A stretch of 64,000 bases of DNA from Pseudomonas sp. KBW05 (GTDB lineage Bacteria; Pseudomonadota; Gammaproteobacteria; Pseudomonadales; Pseudomonadaceae): NCBI RefSeq assembly GCF_003852405.1, contig NZ_QAJM01000016.1, forward strand, positions 62,001 through 126,000, read 5' to 3'. The notes under the pieces were generated by a model that worked only from the letters and a program-made list of their open reading frames with translations, had not been told where the DNA came from and did not search any database. Position numbers and translations under genes: made by a program. Below, piece after piece: positions 37,104 to 45,612 of this stretch (the stretch's first letter is position 1; every line of letters begins with the position of its first letter).

Positions 37104-37574
37104 TCAGCGCAACACTGGCAAGCTGGTAGTGGACTTGATCTCCGACAACGCCACAATCGAATTGACCTCCTGAATCCCCGGCACCATCGACAACTTCTCA
37201 AAGAAAAACCGCTCGTACGCCTCGATATCCGCTGTAACGATGCGCAGCAGAAAATCCACCGCCCCCATCAGCACATAACACTCCAAGACTTCTGGAAACC
37301 CGCGAATCGCGTCGGTGAACTCAGTGAAGTTGGAGCGCCCGTGAGCGTTGAGTTTGACCTCGGCGAAAATCTGCGTATTGAGGCCGATCTTCTTGCGGTC
37401 CAGCAGTGTCACCTGCGCGCGAATCACGCCCTCCTCCTTGAGCCGCTGAATGCGCCGCCAGCACGGCGACTGGGACAGGCCGACCTGTTCGGCAATCTGC
37501 GCGCTGGAGAGCGAGGCGTCCTCTTGCAGCAAGGCCAGGATGCGACGGTCGTAGGCGTCCAGCTCACTGTGCAT
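37104..37574 (-). CDS. Lrp/AsnC family transcriptional regulator
   Basis: A 156-residue regulator: an N-terminal helix-turn-helix (DAYDRRILALLQEDASLSSA, QIAEQVGLSQSPCWRRIQRL) and a C-terminal RAM/ACT-like ligand domain (ECYVLMGAVDFLLRIVTADI). Lrp-type proteins sense amino acids and often regulate a divergent neighbour. Here the neighbour is a 112-residue ACT-like protein, with repeats in the gap. The specific effector is unknown. Confidence 0.92.
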   Translation of the reverse strand: MHSELDAYDRRILALLQEDASLSSAQIAEQVGLSQSPCWRRIQRLKEEGVIRAQVTLLDRKKIGLNTQIFAEVKLNAHGRSNFTEFTDAIRGFPEVLECYVLMGAVDFLLRIVTADIEAYERFFFEKLSMVPGIQEVNSIVALSEIKSTTSLPVLR

Positions 37575-37701
37575 ATAAATACCTTCTATGGCGCTTATCT
37601 TGAATTGGATGATTCGAAATATCGAAATATCGGCTCATCTTAGATAAGAAATCTCCGTTGGCGAATGTAAAAATTTCTCCAGTCGAATCTGGAGAATTCC
37701 C
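37575..37701. promoter_or_regulatory. Divergent lrp-type control region with repeats
   Basis: It holds a tandem direct repeat CGAAATAT-CGAAATAT (37615-37630), a 12-bp palindrome TCTTAGATAAGA (37638-37649), and CTTATCT (37594-37600) matched by the AGATAAG of that palindrome. The arrangement suits binding by an Lrp-type octamer. Confidence 0.45.
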
Positions 37702-38040
37702 ATGCACGCCGTCGAAACCAGCCACTCTGTTACCCGCGCCGATGTGTGGGCCGTCAACAGCGCCCACTGCCAGGCGCATTACCAGATCGTCGCCGAAGCG
37801 GAACCGGATGTGCTGTGCCGGGTGCTCAACTATTTCGCCCTGCAATTCCTCACGCCACAGCAGGTGACGGTGAACCGCGAACACGACCTGCTGACGATCG
37901 ACATCACCCTGGACGGCCTGAGCTGGCACCGTGCCCAGGTGATCGGTGAAAAGATTCGAAACCTTATCAGCGTGTGTTCGCTGGAACTGTGGCCGACTGA
38001 TGCGGTGCGGGCTGCGGCGCTGGTGGCGGCGGCTCAGTAA
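37702..38040 (+). CDS. Small ACT-like protein of unknown function
   Basis: A 112-residue cytosolic protein. Residues about 27-100 fit a beta-alpha-beta-beta-alpha-beta ACT layout (YQIVAEAEPDVLCRVLNYFA, LLTIDITLDGLSWHRAQVIG, IRNLISVCSLEL) reminiscent of the small IlvM-type subunits; this is a fold impression, not a demonstrated match. SD GGAG lies eight bases before the ATG. Divergent from the Lrp gene, so possibly its target. No enzyme partner is next to it. Confidence 0.7.
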   Translation: MHAVETSHSVTRADVWAVNSAHCQAHYQIVAEAEPDVLCRVLNYFALQFLTPQQVTVNREHDLLTIDITLDGLSWHRAQVIGEKIRNLISVCSLELWPTDAVRAAALVAAAQ

Positions 38041-38123
38041 AAGTCTGCAATACACCCTGGGAGGCAGATTGGCAGGGGCTGGCTAGCCTGGGATTACGCC
38101 CACCACCCCCCAGGAAACCCTTG

Positions 38124-39848
38124 ATGCCTGCTGATCAACGCTTGGAATTGCTGCCGTTGTTGCCGCCCTTGATCGACGCGGGGCTGGTGACCGCCGACAT
38201 GGCAAAGCGCCTGTCTGCGCTTGCGACCAGCAACACCCTGCATCCCCTGGAAAGCATCGCCGCCCTGGGGCCATCGCTGGAGAGTCTGACCCAGTGGCTG
38301 GCCGGCCATGCCGGGCAACCGTATTGGCGTATCGACCCGCTGAAGATCGACGTCGCCGCCGTCGTCCCCTTGATGTCCCACGCCTTCGCCCAACGCCACG
38401 CCATTCTTGCCGTGGCGGTGGATGCGCACACCGTCACCATCGCCAGTGCCCAGCCGTTCGTCACCAGTTGGGAAGCAGGGTTGGCCCAGGTCCTCAAGCG
38501 CTCGATCAAACGCGTGGTGGCCAACCCCCAGGACATCCAACGCTGCATGGGCGAGTTTTTCCGGCTGGCAAAGTCCGTCAGCGGTGCCGATCAAAAGATG
38601 ACGGCACCGGGCCCTTTCGAGCTGCTCAACCTCAACGCCAGCGACCAGGAGCCCGATGCCAACGACGCCCATATCGTCAATATCGTCGACTGGCTGTTGC
38701 AGTACGCCTTTGCCCAGCGCGCCAGCGATATCCATATAGAACCGGGCCGAGAACAGGGCCGCGTACGCTTTCGCATCGATGGGCTGCTGCACGACGTCTA
38801 CCAATTTCCGCACCAGGTGACGATGGCGGTCGTCAGCCGCCTCAAAAGCCTGGGACGGATGAACGTGGCGGAGAAACGCAAACCTCAGGACGGCCGGGTC
38901 AAGACCAAAAGCCCAACAGGCACCGAAGTGGAATTACGCCTTTCAACCCTGCCCACCGCGTTTGGCGAAAAACTGGTGATGCGCGTTTTCGACCCGCAGG
39001 TCCTGCTCAAGGATTTCGACCAGTTGGGCTTATCCGCCGAGGACCAGCGACGCTGGCACACCATGACGTGCCAGGCCCACGGCATCATCCTGGTCACCGG
39101 CCCTACCGGTTCCGGCAAGACCAGCACGCTCTACACCACGCTCAAGCAACTGGCGACCCGCGAGGTCAACCTGTGCACGGTGGAAGACCCTATCGAGATG
39201 GTCGAACCGGCGTTCAACCAGATGCAGGTCCAGCACAACATCGACCTGACCTTCGCCAGCGGCATCCGCGCACTGCTGCGCCAGGACCCGGACATCATCA
39301 TGATCGGCGAGATCCGCGATCAGGAGACCGCAGAAATGGCGATCCAGGCGGCACTGACCGGGCACTTGGTGCTGGCCACCCTGCACACCAACGACGCACC
39401 CAGCGCGGTCGCCCGATTACAGGAACTGGGGATTGCTCATTATTTGATCAGGGCTACCCTTATAGGGGTGATGGCGCAACGCTTGGTGCGACTGTTGTGC
39501 CCGCACTGCAAACGAATGCGCGAAGACGCCCATGAGGCCGTTGGCTGCGGGGAATGTCGAAACAGCGGTTACCGGGGCCGTGCCGGCGTCTATGAAATCA
39601 TGGTGCTGGACGAACACCTCAAGGCGTTGATCACCCCCGGCACCGACGTGCAGGCCCTGCGCCGGAGCGCGATAGCCCAAGGCATGTGCAGCCTGCGCAT
39701 GGCCGCCACGGAAAAGGCCGGCGCCGGCCTGACAACCATGACCGAAGTATTGCGGGTCACACCCGGGGATTCAGAAACAAATCCTTTGTATTGTTACGGC
39801 GTGAAACCGTTTTTATCAGTGGCAACATCGTTACACTCCGCTCACTGA
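38124..39848 (+). CDS. GspE/PilB-type secretion ATPase, orphan
   Basis: A 574-residue hexameric ATPase of the type II secretion/type IV pilus group. It has an N-terminal N1/N2 region, Walker A GPTGSGKTSTLY, Asp box TVEDPIE, Walker B PDIIMIGEIRDQETAE, His box HLVLATLHTND and the zinc-finger pairs CPHC and CGEC. A short unusual tail follows the finger domain. No pseudopilin, GspF, GspD or pre-pilin peptidase gene is nearby. I chose the ATG at 38124 over the TTG at 38121. P. aeruginosa has a similar stand-alone gene in the argA/argE neighbourhood. Confidence 0.9.
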   Translation: MPADQRLELLPLLPPLIDAGLVTADMAKRLSALATSNTLHPLESIAALGPSLESLTQWLAGHAGQPYWRIDPLKIDVAAVVPLMSHAFAQRHAILAVAVDAHTVTIASAQPFVTSWEAGLAQVLKRSIKRVVANPQDIQRCMGEFFRLAKSVSGADQKMTAPGPFELLNLNASDQEPDANDAHIVNIVDWLLQYAFAQRASDIHIEPGREQGRVRFRIDGLLHDVYQFPHQVTMAVVSRLKSLGRMNVAEKRKPQDGRVKTKSPTGTEVELRLSTLPTAFGEKLVMRVFDPQVLLKDFDQLGLSAEDQRRWHTMTCQAHGIILVTGPTGSGKTSTLYTTLKQLATREVNLCTVEDPIEMVEPAFNQMQVQHNIDLTFASGIRALLRQDPDIIMIGEIRDQETAEMAIQAALTGHLVLATLHTNDAPSAVARLQELGIAHYLIRATLIGVMAQRLVRLLCPHCKRMREDAHEAVGCGECRNSGYRGRAGVYEIMVLDEHLKALITPGTDVQALRRSAIAQGMCSLRMAATEKAGAGLTTMTEVLRVTPGDSETNPLYCYGVKPFLSVATSLHSAH

Positions 39849-39870
39849 CAACATCGGATAGGGAATCGCT

Positions 39871-40791
39871 ATGCAGATCGGAACCGTACTGCTTATTTTC
39901 GTGGGCTTGGCCGTGGCCTTGCTCATCATGGGCTTCAAGGTGGTGCCCCAGGGCTACCAATGGACGGTCGAGCGTTTCGGCCGCTACACCAACACCCTCA
40001 AGCCCGGCCTGAACATCATCATCCCGGTCATGGACCGCATCGGTCGCAAGATCAACGTGATGGAAAGCGTGCTGGATATCCCGCCACAGGAAGTCATCAC
40101 CGCCGATAACGCCACCGTGCAGATCGACGCCGTGTGCTTCTTCCAGGTGGTCAATACCGCCCAGGCCGCCTACGAGGTCAACAACCTCGAACACGCCATC
40201 CGCAACCTGCTGCAAACCAACATCCGTACCGTCCTCGGCTCCATGGAGCTGGATGCGATGCTCAGCCAGCGTGACGGCATCAACGAAAAGCTGCTGCGTA
40301 CCGTCGATGAAGCCACCGCGCCATGGGGCATCAAGATCACCCGTATCGAGATCAAGGACATCAGCCCGCCAGCTGACCTGATGGCCGCCATGTCCGGCCA
40401 GATGAAAGCCGAGCGGATCAAGCGTGCACAGATCCTTGAAGCCGAAGGCCTGCGGGCATCGGCGATCCTGACTGCCGAAGGCAAGAAGCAGGCGCAGATC
40501 CTGGAGGCCGAAGGTAGCCGCCAGGCAGCGTTCCTCGAATCCGAAGCCCGTGAGCGTCAGGCCGAAGCGGAAGCGCGCGCAACACAAGTGGTGTCGGAAG
40601 CGATCGCCTCGGGCAACGTGCAGGCGGTCAACTATTTCGTCGCGCAAAAATACATCGACGCCCTCGGCAAACTGGCCTCGGCCAACAACAGCAAGGTGAT
40701 CCTGATGCCGCTGGAAGCCAGCCAGGTGATCGGCGCGGTCGGCGGCATCGGCGAGATCGTCAAGGCGACCTTCGACAGCAAGAAAGGCTGA
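39871..40791 (+). CDS. SPFH/Band 7 (stomatin-like, QmcA-type) membrane protein
   Basis: A 306-residue protein: an N-terminal membrane helix ([18 protein letters not shown]), the SPFH domain ([26 protein letters not shown]), and a long Ala/Glu-rich coiled coil (about 190-255, repeated EAEGxxxAxILxAEG). It forms membrane microdomain oligomers. It is followed 10 bp later by nfeD, the classic stomatin-NfeD pair, which act together. Confidence 0.93.
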   Translation: MQIGTVLLIFVGLAVALLIMGFKVVPQGYQWTVERFGRYTNTLKPGLNIIIPVMDRIGRKINVMESVLDIPPQEVITADNATVQIDAVCFFQVVNTAQAAYEVNNLEHAIRNLLQTNIRTVLGSMELDAMLSQRDGINEKLLRTVDEATAPWGIKITRIEIKDISPPADLMAAMSGQMKAERIKRAQILEAEGLRASAILTAEGKKQAQILEAEGSRQAAFLESEARERQAEAEARATQVVSEAIASGNVQAVNYFVAQKYIDALGKLASANNSKVILMPLEASQVIGAVGGIGEIVKATFDSKKG

Positions 40792-40801
40792 GGCAATCAC
40801 C

Positions 40802-41248
40802 ATGTGGGATTTCCTGCAGCATCTGTCGTTCTGGGATTGGCTGGCACTGGGCACGGTGCTGCTGATTCTTGAGGTCTTCGGTGCCGGCGGTTACCTGTTG
40901 TGGATGGGTATCGCAGCGGCTGCCGTGGGTGTGATCAAGTTTCTGGTGCCGTCCCTGGGGCTGGAATGGCAACTGCTGCTGTTTGCGGTGCTGTCGCTGC
41001 TGACGGCGCTGGCGTGGTGGAAACGCCTGCGCAGCAGCGCCAAGCCCAGCGACCAACCCGGGCTCAATGAACGGGGTTCGGAGCTGGTTGGGCGCATCTT
41101 CGTGGTGCATCAGCCGATTATCGATGGCCGGGGCAAGGTCAAAGTCGGCGATGGCGTCTGGATGGTGACCGGTCCTGACAGCCCTGCGGGCGCTCAAGTC
41201 CGGGTGATTGGCCAGGATGGGGTGATTTTGAAGGTTGAAACTGTTTAG
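40802..41248 (+). CDS. NfeD family membrane protein
   Basis: A 148-residue protein with two to three N-terminal membrane helices (LALGTVLLILEVFGAGGYLL, then the LLLFAVLSLLTALAWW helix). A C-terminal OB-fold follows (GRIFVVHQPIIDGRGKVKVG, GAQVRVIGQDGVILKVE). This is the short, protease-less NfeD class that partners SPFH proteins. Confidence 0.93.
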   Translation: MWDFLQHLSFWDWLALGTVLLILEVFGAGGYLLWMGIAAAAVGVIKFLVPSLGLEWQLLLFAVLSLLTALAWWKRLRSSAKPSDQPGLNERGSELVGRIFVVHQPIIDGRGKVKVGDGVWMVTGPDSPAGAQVRVIGQDGVILKVETV

Positions 41249-41316
41249 TCACTGATGGAACTCGGGAGGCCTGACTACAATCATAAAGTACAGATAACCA
41301 CCCGGAGTCACCCATC

Positions 41317-41631
41317 ATGCGTCTCAAATATGCTGTCGCAACCCTCGCTGTGCTTTCCCTCCCTGTCGGTTCAGCCATGGCCGACAGTTTCTGGCGCAAT
41401 GTCATCTCGTCGGGCGCCACTACCGGCTCGACGTACCTGACCTTCAAGGACCACAAGCTGGTGGTCGCTGCGCAAGATGACGCGGGCAGCTTTGTTGCCA
41501 GCGACGGCGGCATCCGCGGTCCGTACCTGGAAGCCGCAATGCAGAAAGTCCGCGCCGACAACCCTGGCCTGCAGGCCACGGACATGGAGCTGGCCAACGC
41601 CATCCTCGCGAAAAATGCCGTCACCGAGTAA
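41317..41631 (+). CDS. DUF2388 domain-containing exported protein
   Basis: A 104-residue protein with a signal peptide (MRLKYAVATLAVLSLPVGSA|MA). The mature domain has the DUF2388 pattern SFWRNVISSGATTGSTYLTF, DDAGSFVASDGGIRGPYLEA and ELANAILA. This family is largely restricted to pseudomonads and has no known function. It has its own terminator just downstream. Confidence 0.88.
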   Translation: MRLKYAVATLAVLSLPVGSAMADSFWRNVISSGATTGSTYLTFKDHKLVVAAQDDAGSFVASDGGIRGPYLEAAMQKVRADNPGLQATDMELANAILAKNAVTE

Positions 41632-41642
41632 CACTCGGCCCA

Positions 41643-41673
41643 TAAAAAATGCCGCTTTTAAGCGGCATTTTTG
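41643..41673 (+). terminator. Rho-independent terminator
   Basis: AAATGCCGCTT-TT-AAGCGGCATTT, a perfect stem preceded by A and followed by T residues; it can act in both directions. It ends the DUF2388 gene. Confidence 0.88.
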
Positions 41674-41814
41674 TATTCGTTCTTACAGCAGTCAGTGCTG
41701 ATAACTACACATACATTCTGCTTTTCCCCAGTAGATCGGGATAGGTCCTGTCGTGACGAGCGTGGGCCAGATCACAAGCTATGGATTCCTTTTATACAAA
41801 GCGAATCACCGCCC

Positions 41815-42480
41815 ATGCAAAAGCTCGTCTACGCGATACTTCTCGCTGCATTCACAACCTCCCACGCTCAAGCAGAAAGCTGGTACGGGTCGGCCAAACT
41901 CAATAACGCTCGCCAAAACCTTTCGAGTGCGTTGCTGACCAGCCCCCGTGTCACCGAGCGAGTGCAAGCCCCCGATAGCACCAAGTCACTCGTCGCCTCG
42001 TTTGCAGTGGGTTATGCCTTTACCGATGGCTGGCGCGTGGAAGGGGAATACACGATGCCAAACAGCTCTGCGTTCAAATCCTACTGGGCGCCCTTCAATG
42101 CCAACGTCAACAACCTGCAGGTCAACAGCCAGCGCTTGATGCTCAATGGCTACAAGGACATCCCGATCAACCATTGGCTGTCGTTTTACGGCATGGCTGG
42201 GATGGGGGTTGCACGGGTTGAAGCCGAGGGCTACCAAACCGTTGATACCCGCCGCTTCGCCAATAACCGCCAGCATAATTTCGCCTACAGTGTGGGCATG
42301 GGCCTGGAAGCCAAGGCCACCGAACAACTCACCCTGGGCGCCGGATACCGATACGTCGCCATGGGCGATGTAGAAACCGGCTACAACACCTTCGCCAACC
42401 GAATAAATGCCCGGGATGAACAGCTCAAAGGCAAACTCAAGGAGCAAAATGTATTTCTGGAGGCGCGTTTGTCTTTCTGA
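41815..42480 (+). CDS. Outer-membrane beta-barrel protein
   Basis: A 221-residue protein. The signal peptide MQKLVYAILLAAFTTSHAQA fixes the start at 41815. The mature part alternates hydrophobic and polar residues in strands (SFAVGYAFTDGWRVEGEYTM, WLSFYGMAGMGVARVE, YSVGMGLEAKATEQLTLGAG) and ends in phenylalanine (LEARLSF), the Bam-recognised terminus. It is an Opa/OmpA-barrel-like 8-strand protein; the role is unknown. Confidence 0.85.
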   Translation: MQKLVYAILLAAFTTSHAQAESWYGSAKLNNARQNLSSALLTSPRVTERVQAPDSTKSLVASFAVGYAFTDGWRVEGEYTMPNSSAFKSYWAPFNANVNNLQVNSQRLMLNGYKDIPINHWLSFYGMAGMGVARVEAEGYQTVDTRRFANNRQHNFAYSVGMGLEAKATEQLTLGAGYRYVAMGDVETGYNTFANRINARDEQLKGKLKEQNVFLEARLSF

Positions 42481-42489
42481 TTTGCCACA

Positions 42490-42520
42490 AGGAATGCCGC
42501 TCATAAAGCGGCATTTTCGC
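42490..42520 (+). terminator. Rho-independent terminator
   Basis: AATGCCGCT-CATA-AGCGGCATT followed by TT, ten bases past the beta-barrel gene stop. Its stem resembles that of the terminator at 41643-41673. Confidence 0.8.
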
Positions 42521-42636
42521 CGTCATCATGACGATTCATTCACGGGCGACAGGCTATATTCAGTCGAGCCGTGCAACCATGCCGGTTCTGATAAGCCTTT
42601 TCTCATCGCCAATCTGAAACGGATGCCTTCGTCGTC

Positions 42637-43779
42637 ATGAGCCAACAGCCCTTCCTGCCGTTCTCCAAACCCACCATCGACGAAGCCACTATCTCGGCAG
42701 TCGGCGATGTACTGCGCTCGGGCTGGATCACCAGCGGGCCGAAAGTGCAGGCATTCGAAGCCCAGCTGTCGGAATATTTTGGCGGCCGGCCGGTGCGCAC
42801 GTTCAACTCGGGCACCTGCACCATGGAGATTGCCCTGCGCATCGCCGGGGTCGGCCCGGGCGATGAGGTCATCACCACGCCGATCTCCTGGGTCGCCACG
42901 GCCAACGTAATCCTGGAAGTGGGTGCTACGCCGGTGTTCGCCGACATCGATCCGGTCACTCGCAATATCGATCTGGCTCAGGTCGAAGCGGCGATTACAC
43001 CGCGCACCAAGGCGATCATCCCGGTTTACCTGGCAGGCCTGCCACTGGATATGCCGATGCTTTACGCACTGGCCAACAAGTACAACCTGCGCATCGTCGA
43101 AGACGCCGCCCAGGCCCTGGGTTCCAGCTGGGATGGCGAACGCATCGGCGCCTCTGGGGACTTCGTGTCGTTCAGCTTCCAGGCGAACAAGAACATCACC
43201 TCCTCCGAAGGCGGCTGCCTGGTGTTGAACAACACCGAAGAAGCGCGCCTGGCCGAGAAGTACCGCCTGCAAGGCGTGACCCGTACCGGCTTCGACGGCC
43301 TGGATGTGGATGTGTTGGGCGGCAAGTTCAACATGACCGATATCGCGGCGGCCATCGGCCTGGGGCAGTTTGCCCATATCGAGAAGATCACCGCCCATCG
43401 CCAGAACCTGGCGCGGCACTATTTCAAATGCTTCGGCAGCGACTTTGAAGAGACATACGGCGCGCAACTGCCACCGGCGGATTTCGAAAACAGCAACTGG
43501 CACCTGTTCCAACTGGTGCTGCCGGAGCGTCAGGACGGCCTGCCAGCCCGGGCCACGTTCATGGAGCAGATGCAGGCCCACGGCGTCGGCATTGGCTATC
43601 ACTACCCGCCGATCCACCTGCTCAGCCTTTATCGGGCACAGGGATTCAAGGAAGGCATGTTCCCGGTGGCGGAAAAGGTTGGGCGCTTGATCGTGTCGTT
43701 GCCGATGTTCACGGCGATGACCGAGGCGGATGTGGAGCGTTCGGTGGCGGCAGTGAAAGCCGTGTTGAAAGCGAGCTGA
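42637..43779 (+). CDS. DegT/DnrJ/EryC1/StrS family aminotransferase
   Basis: A 380-residue PLP enzyme for nucleotide-sugar transamination (ArnB/WecE-like). The N-terminus is FLPFSKPTIDEATISAVGDV, then LRSGWITSGPKVQAFE. The cofactor asparagine/aspartate region is VEDAAQALGS, the PLP lysine is in FQANKNITSSEGG, and GYHYPPIHLL lies near the C-terminus. No other surface-sugar genes are adjacent, so its product is unknown. It could act in lipid A aminoarabinose or O-antigen sugar synthesis. Confidence 0.85.
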   Translation: MSQQPFLPFSKPTIDEATISAVGDVLRSGWITSGPKVQAFEAQLSEYFGGRPVRTFNSGTCTMEIALRIAGVGPGDEVITTPISWVATANVILEVGATPVFADIDPVTRNIDLAQVEAAITPRTKAIIPVYLAGLPLDMPMLYALANKYNLRIVEDAAQALGSSWDGERIGASGDFVSFSFQANKNITSSEGGCLVLNNTEEARLAEKYRLQGVTRTGFDGLDVDVLGGKFNMTDIAAAIGLGQFAHIEKITAHRQNLARHYFKCFGSDFEETYGAQLPPADFENSNWHLFQLVLPERQDGLPARATFMEQMQAHGVGIGYHYPPIHLLSLYRAQGFKEGMFPVAEKVGRLIVSLPMFTAMTEADVERSVAAVKAVLKAS

Positions 43780-43803
43780 AAAACCTGGCTCACCCCAATC
43801 AAA

Positions 43804-43913
43804 TGTGGGAGCTGGCTTTTGTGGCGAGGGAGCTTGCTCCCGCTGGGCTGCGTAGCGGCCCCAAAATCTTGGGAGCGCTTCGCACTCCAGCGTGAGCAAG
43901 CTCCCTCGCCACA
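43804..43913. repeat. Chimeric REP cluster: half-REP plus GAGGGAGCTTGCTCCC-type REPIN
   Basis: A partial TGTGGGAGCTGGC end (43804-43816) abuts a REPIN of a different family. Its arms are TGTGGCGAGGGAGCTTGCTC and the inverse (43820-43913), around a GC-rich centre. It is the only element of this second family in the window. Confidence 0.88.
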
Positions 43914-43936
43914 GCAAGCCACACAGTGCGTACTAC

Positions 43937-44320
43937 TTACTCGCCGATGGCAGCCTTGTAGCCAGCAGCATCCAGCAGTTTGTCCAGGTCAGCCGGGTTG
44001 CTTGGCTTGAGCTTGAAGATCCAGGCGCCATACGGGTCAGAGTTCAACAACTCAGGCTCACCGCTCAGGGCCTCGTTCACCGCAATCACTTCGCCAGCAA
44101 TTGGCGAGTAGATATCCGAAGCGGCTTTCACCGACTCAACCACACCCGCCTGATCAGCTGCGGCAAACACGTTGCCCACTTCGGTCAACTCGACAAACAC
44201 CACATCACCCAGCGCTTCCTGGGCATGGTCGGAGATACCAACGGTCACGGTGCCGTCAGCTTCCAGTCGGGCCCATTCGTGACTTTCGGCAAAACGCAGG
44301 TCGGCAGGGATATCGCTCAT
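43937..44320 (-). CDS. gcvH: Glycine cleavage system H protein
   Basis: A 127-residue lipoyl carrier. The lipoylated lysine is Lys65 in [15 protein letters not shown]. It shuttles the aminomethyl group between the P, T and L proteins. The ATG at 44320 gives the standard N-terminus [16 protein letters not shown]. gcvT lies 53 bp upstream; no gcvP follows within the window. Confidence 0.96.
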   Translation of the reverse strand: MSDIPADLRFAESHEWARLEADGTVTVGISDHAQEALGDVVFVELTEVGNVFAAADQAGVVESVKAASDIYSPIAGEVIAVNEALSGEPELLNSDPYGAWIFKLKPSNPADLDKLLDAAGYKAAIGE

Positions 44321-44373
44321 AGTCTGTGTCCTCAAGAAGTAATGTCAGCGGCCTTCGGCCTGCCGGAAATAGG

Positions 44374-45456
44374 TTAGATCAAGGTTTTGCCATGGCGCAC
44401 GAAGGTCGGCTTGACCACTCGAACCGGATACCACTTGCCGCGGATTTCCACTTCGGCCCGATCGGCCGTCGCCGTCGGTACACGCGCCAAGGCAATGGAT
44501 TTGCTCAACGTAGGAGAGAAACTACCACTGGTGATCTCTCCTTCGCCAACATTGGCGATACGAACCACCTGGTGAGCGCGTAAAACCCCGCGTTCTTCCA
44601 GCACCAGCCCGATCAATTTGAACTGCACACCGGCCGCCAATTCGGCTTCCAGCGCGGCGCGGCCGATGAAATTGCGCCCGGCAGGCTCCCAGGCAATGCT
44701 CCAGGCCATGTTGGCGGCGAGCGGGGAAATCTCCTGGTGGATGTCCTGGCCGTACAGGTTCATGCCGGCTTCAAGGCGCAGGGTATCGCGGGCACCGAGG
44801 CCGATGGGGGAAATGCCGGCGCCCACCAGGTCGTTGAAAAAACCCGGGGCCTGATCGGCAGGCAACACAATCTCCAGGCCGTCTTCGCCGGTATAACCGG
44901 TGCGGGCGATAAACCAATCGCCATCGGCCAGGCCTTCGAAGGGCTTGAGCTGGTGAATCAGGGCGCTGCGGGACTGGGTGACCAGCTCGGCGATCTTCTG
45001 CCGGGCGTGGGGGCCCTGGATGGCGAGCATGGCCAACTCGGACCGCTCATTGAGCTGCACCTGGAAGCCGCCCAATTGCGCCTGCATCCAGGCCATGTCC
45101 TGGTCGCGAGTGGCGGCGTTGACCACCAGCCGGTAGCCGGCGTCGGTACGGTAGACGATCATGTCGTCCACCACGCCGCCCTTGTCGTTGAGCATGGCGC
45201 TGTACAACGCACGGCCGCAGCCATGCAGACGCTCGACATCATTGGCCAGCAGGTGCTGGAGCCATTCCTTGGCCTGGGGGCCGGTGACATCGATTACGGT
45301 CATATGAGATACATCGAACACCCCGCAGTCGCGTCGCACCTGATGGTGTTCTTCAACTTGCGAGCCGTAATGCAGAGGCATATCCCAACCGCCAAAATCG
45401 ACCATTTTCGCGCCGAGGGCGAGATGCAGGTCATACAGAGGCGTACGCTGTCCCAT
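44374..45456 (-). CDS. gcvT: Aminomethyltransferase (glycine cleavage T protein)
   Basis: A 360-residue folate-dependent T protein: TPLYDLHLALGAKMVDFGGW at the N-terminus, FDVSHMTVIDVTG, RTGYTGEDGLEIVLP, and the GLGARDTLRLEAGMNLYG block. It transfers the methylene group from H-protein to tetrahydrofolate, releasing ammonia. First gene of gcvTH. It feeds the same one-carbon pool as serA and ygfA. Confidence 0.96.
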   Translation of the reverse strand: MGQRTPLYDLHLALGAKMVDFGGWDMPLHYGSQVEEHHQVRRDCGVFDVSHMTVIDVTGPQAKEWLQHLLANDVERLHGCGRALYSAMLNDKGGVVDDMIVYRTDAGYRLVVNAATRDQDMAWMQAQLGGFQVQLNERSELAMLAIQGPHARQKIAELVTQSRSALIHQLKPFEGLADGDWFIARTGYTGEDGLEIVLPADQAPGFFNDLVGAGISPIGLGARDTLRLEAGMNLYGQDIHQEISPLAANMAWSIAWEPAGRNFIGRAALEAELAAGVQFKLIGLVLEERGVLRAHQVVRIANVGEGEITSGSFSPTLSKSIALARVPTATADRAEVEIRGKWYPVRVVKPTFVRHGKTLI

Positions 45457-45612
45457 GGGTTTCTCCTTCCGGGCTTGGCGAAGGTGCGCAGCGTTGACAT
45501 ACGCGCTGAATGCCTTGAGTTACAAGGCCTGTAGCCACATATAGCAACCCAGCCAGTAAGGCGGAGCGCACCGAATGCCGCGCATTGTAGCCGCAAGCCG
45601 TGGGCCTGGCAC

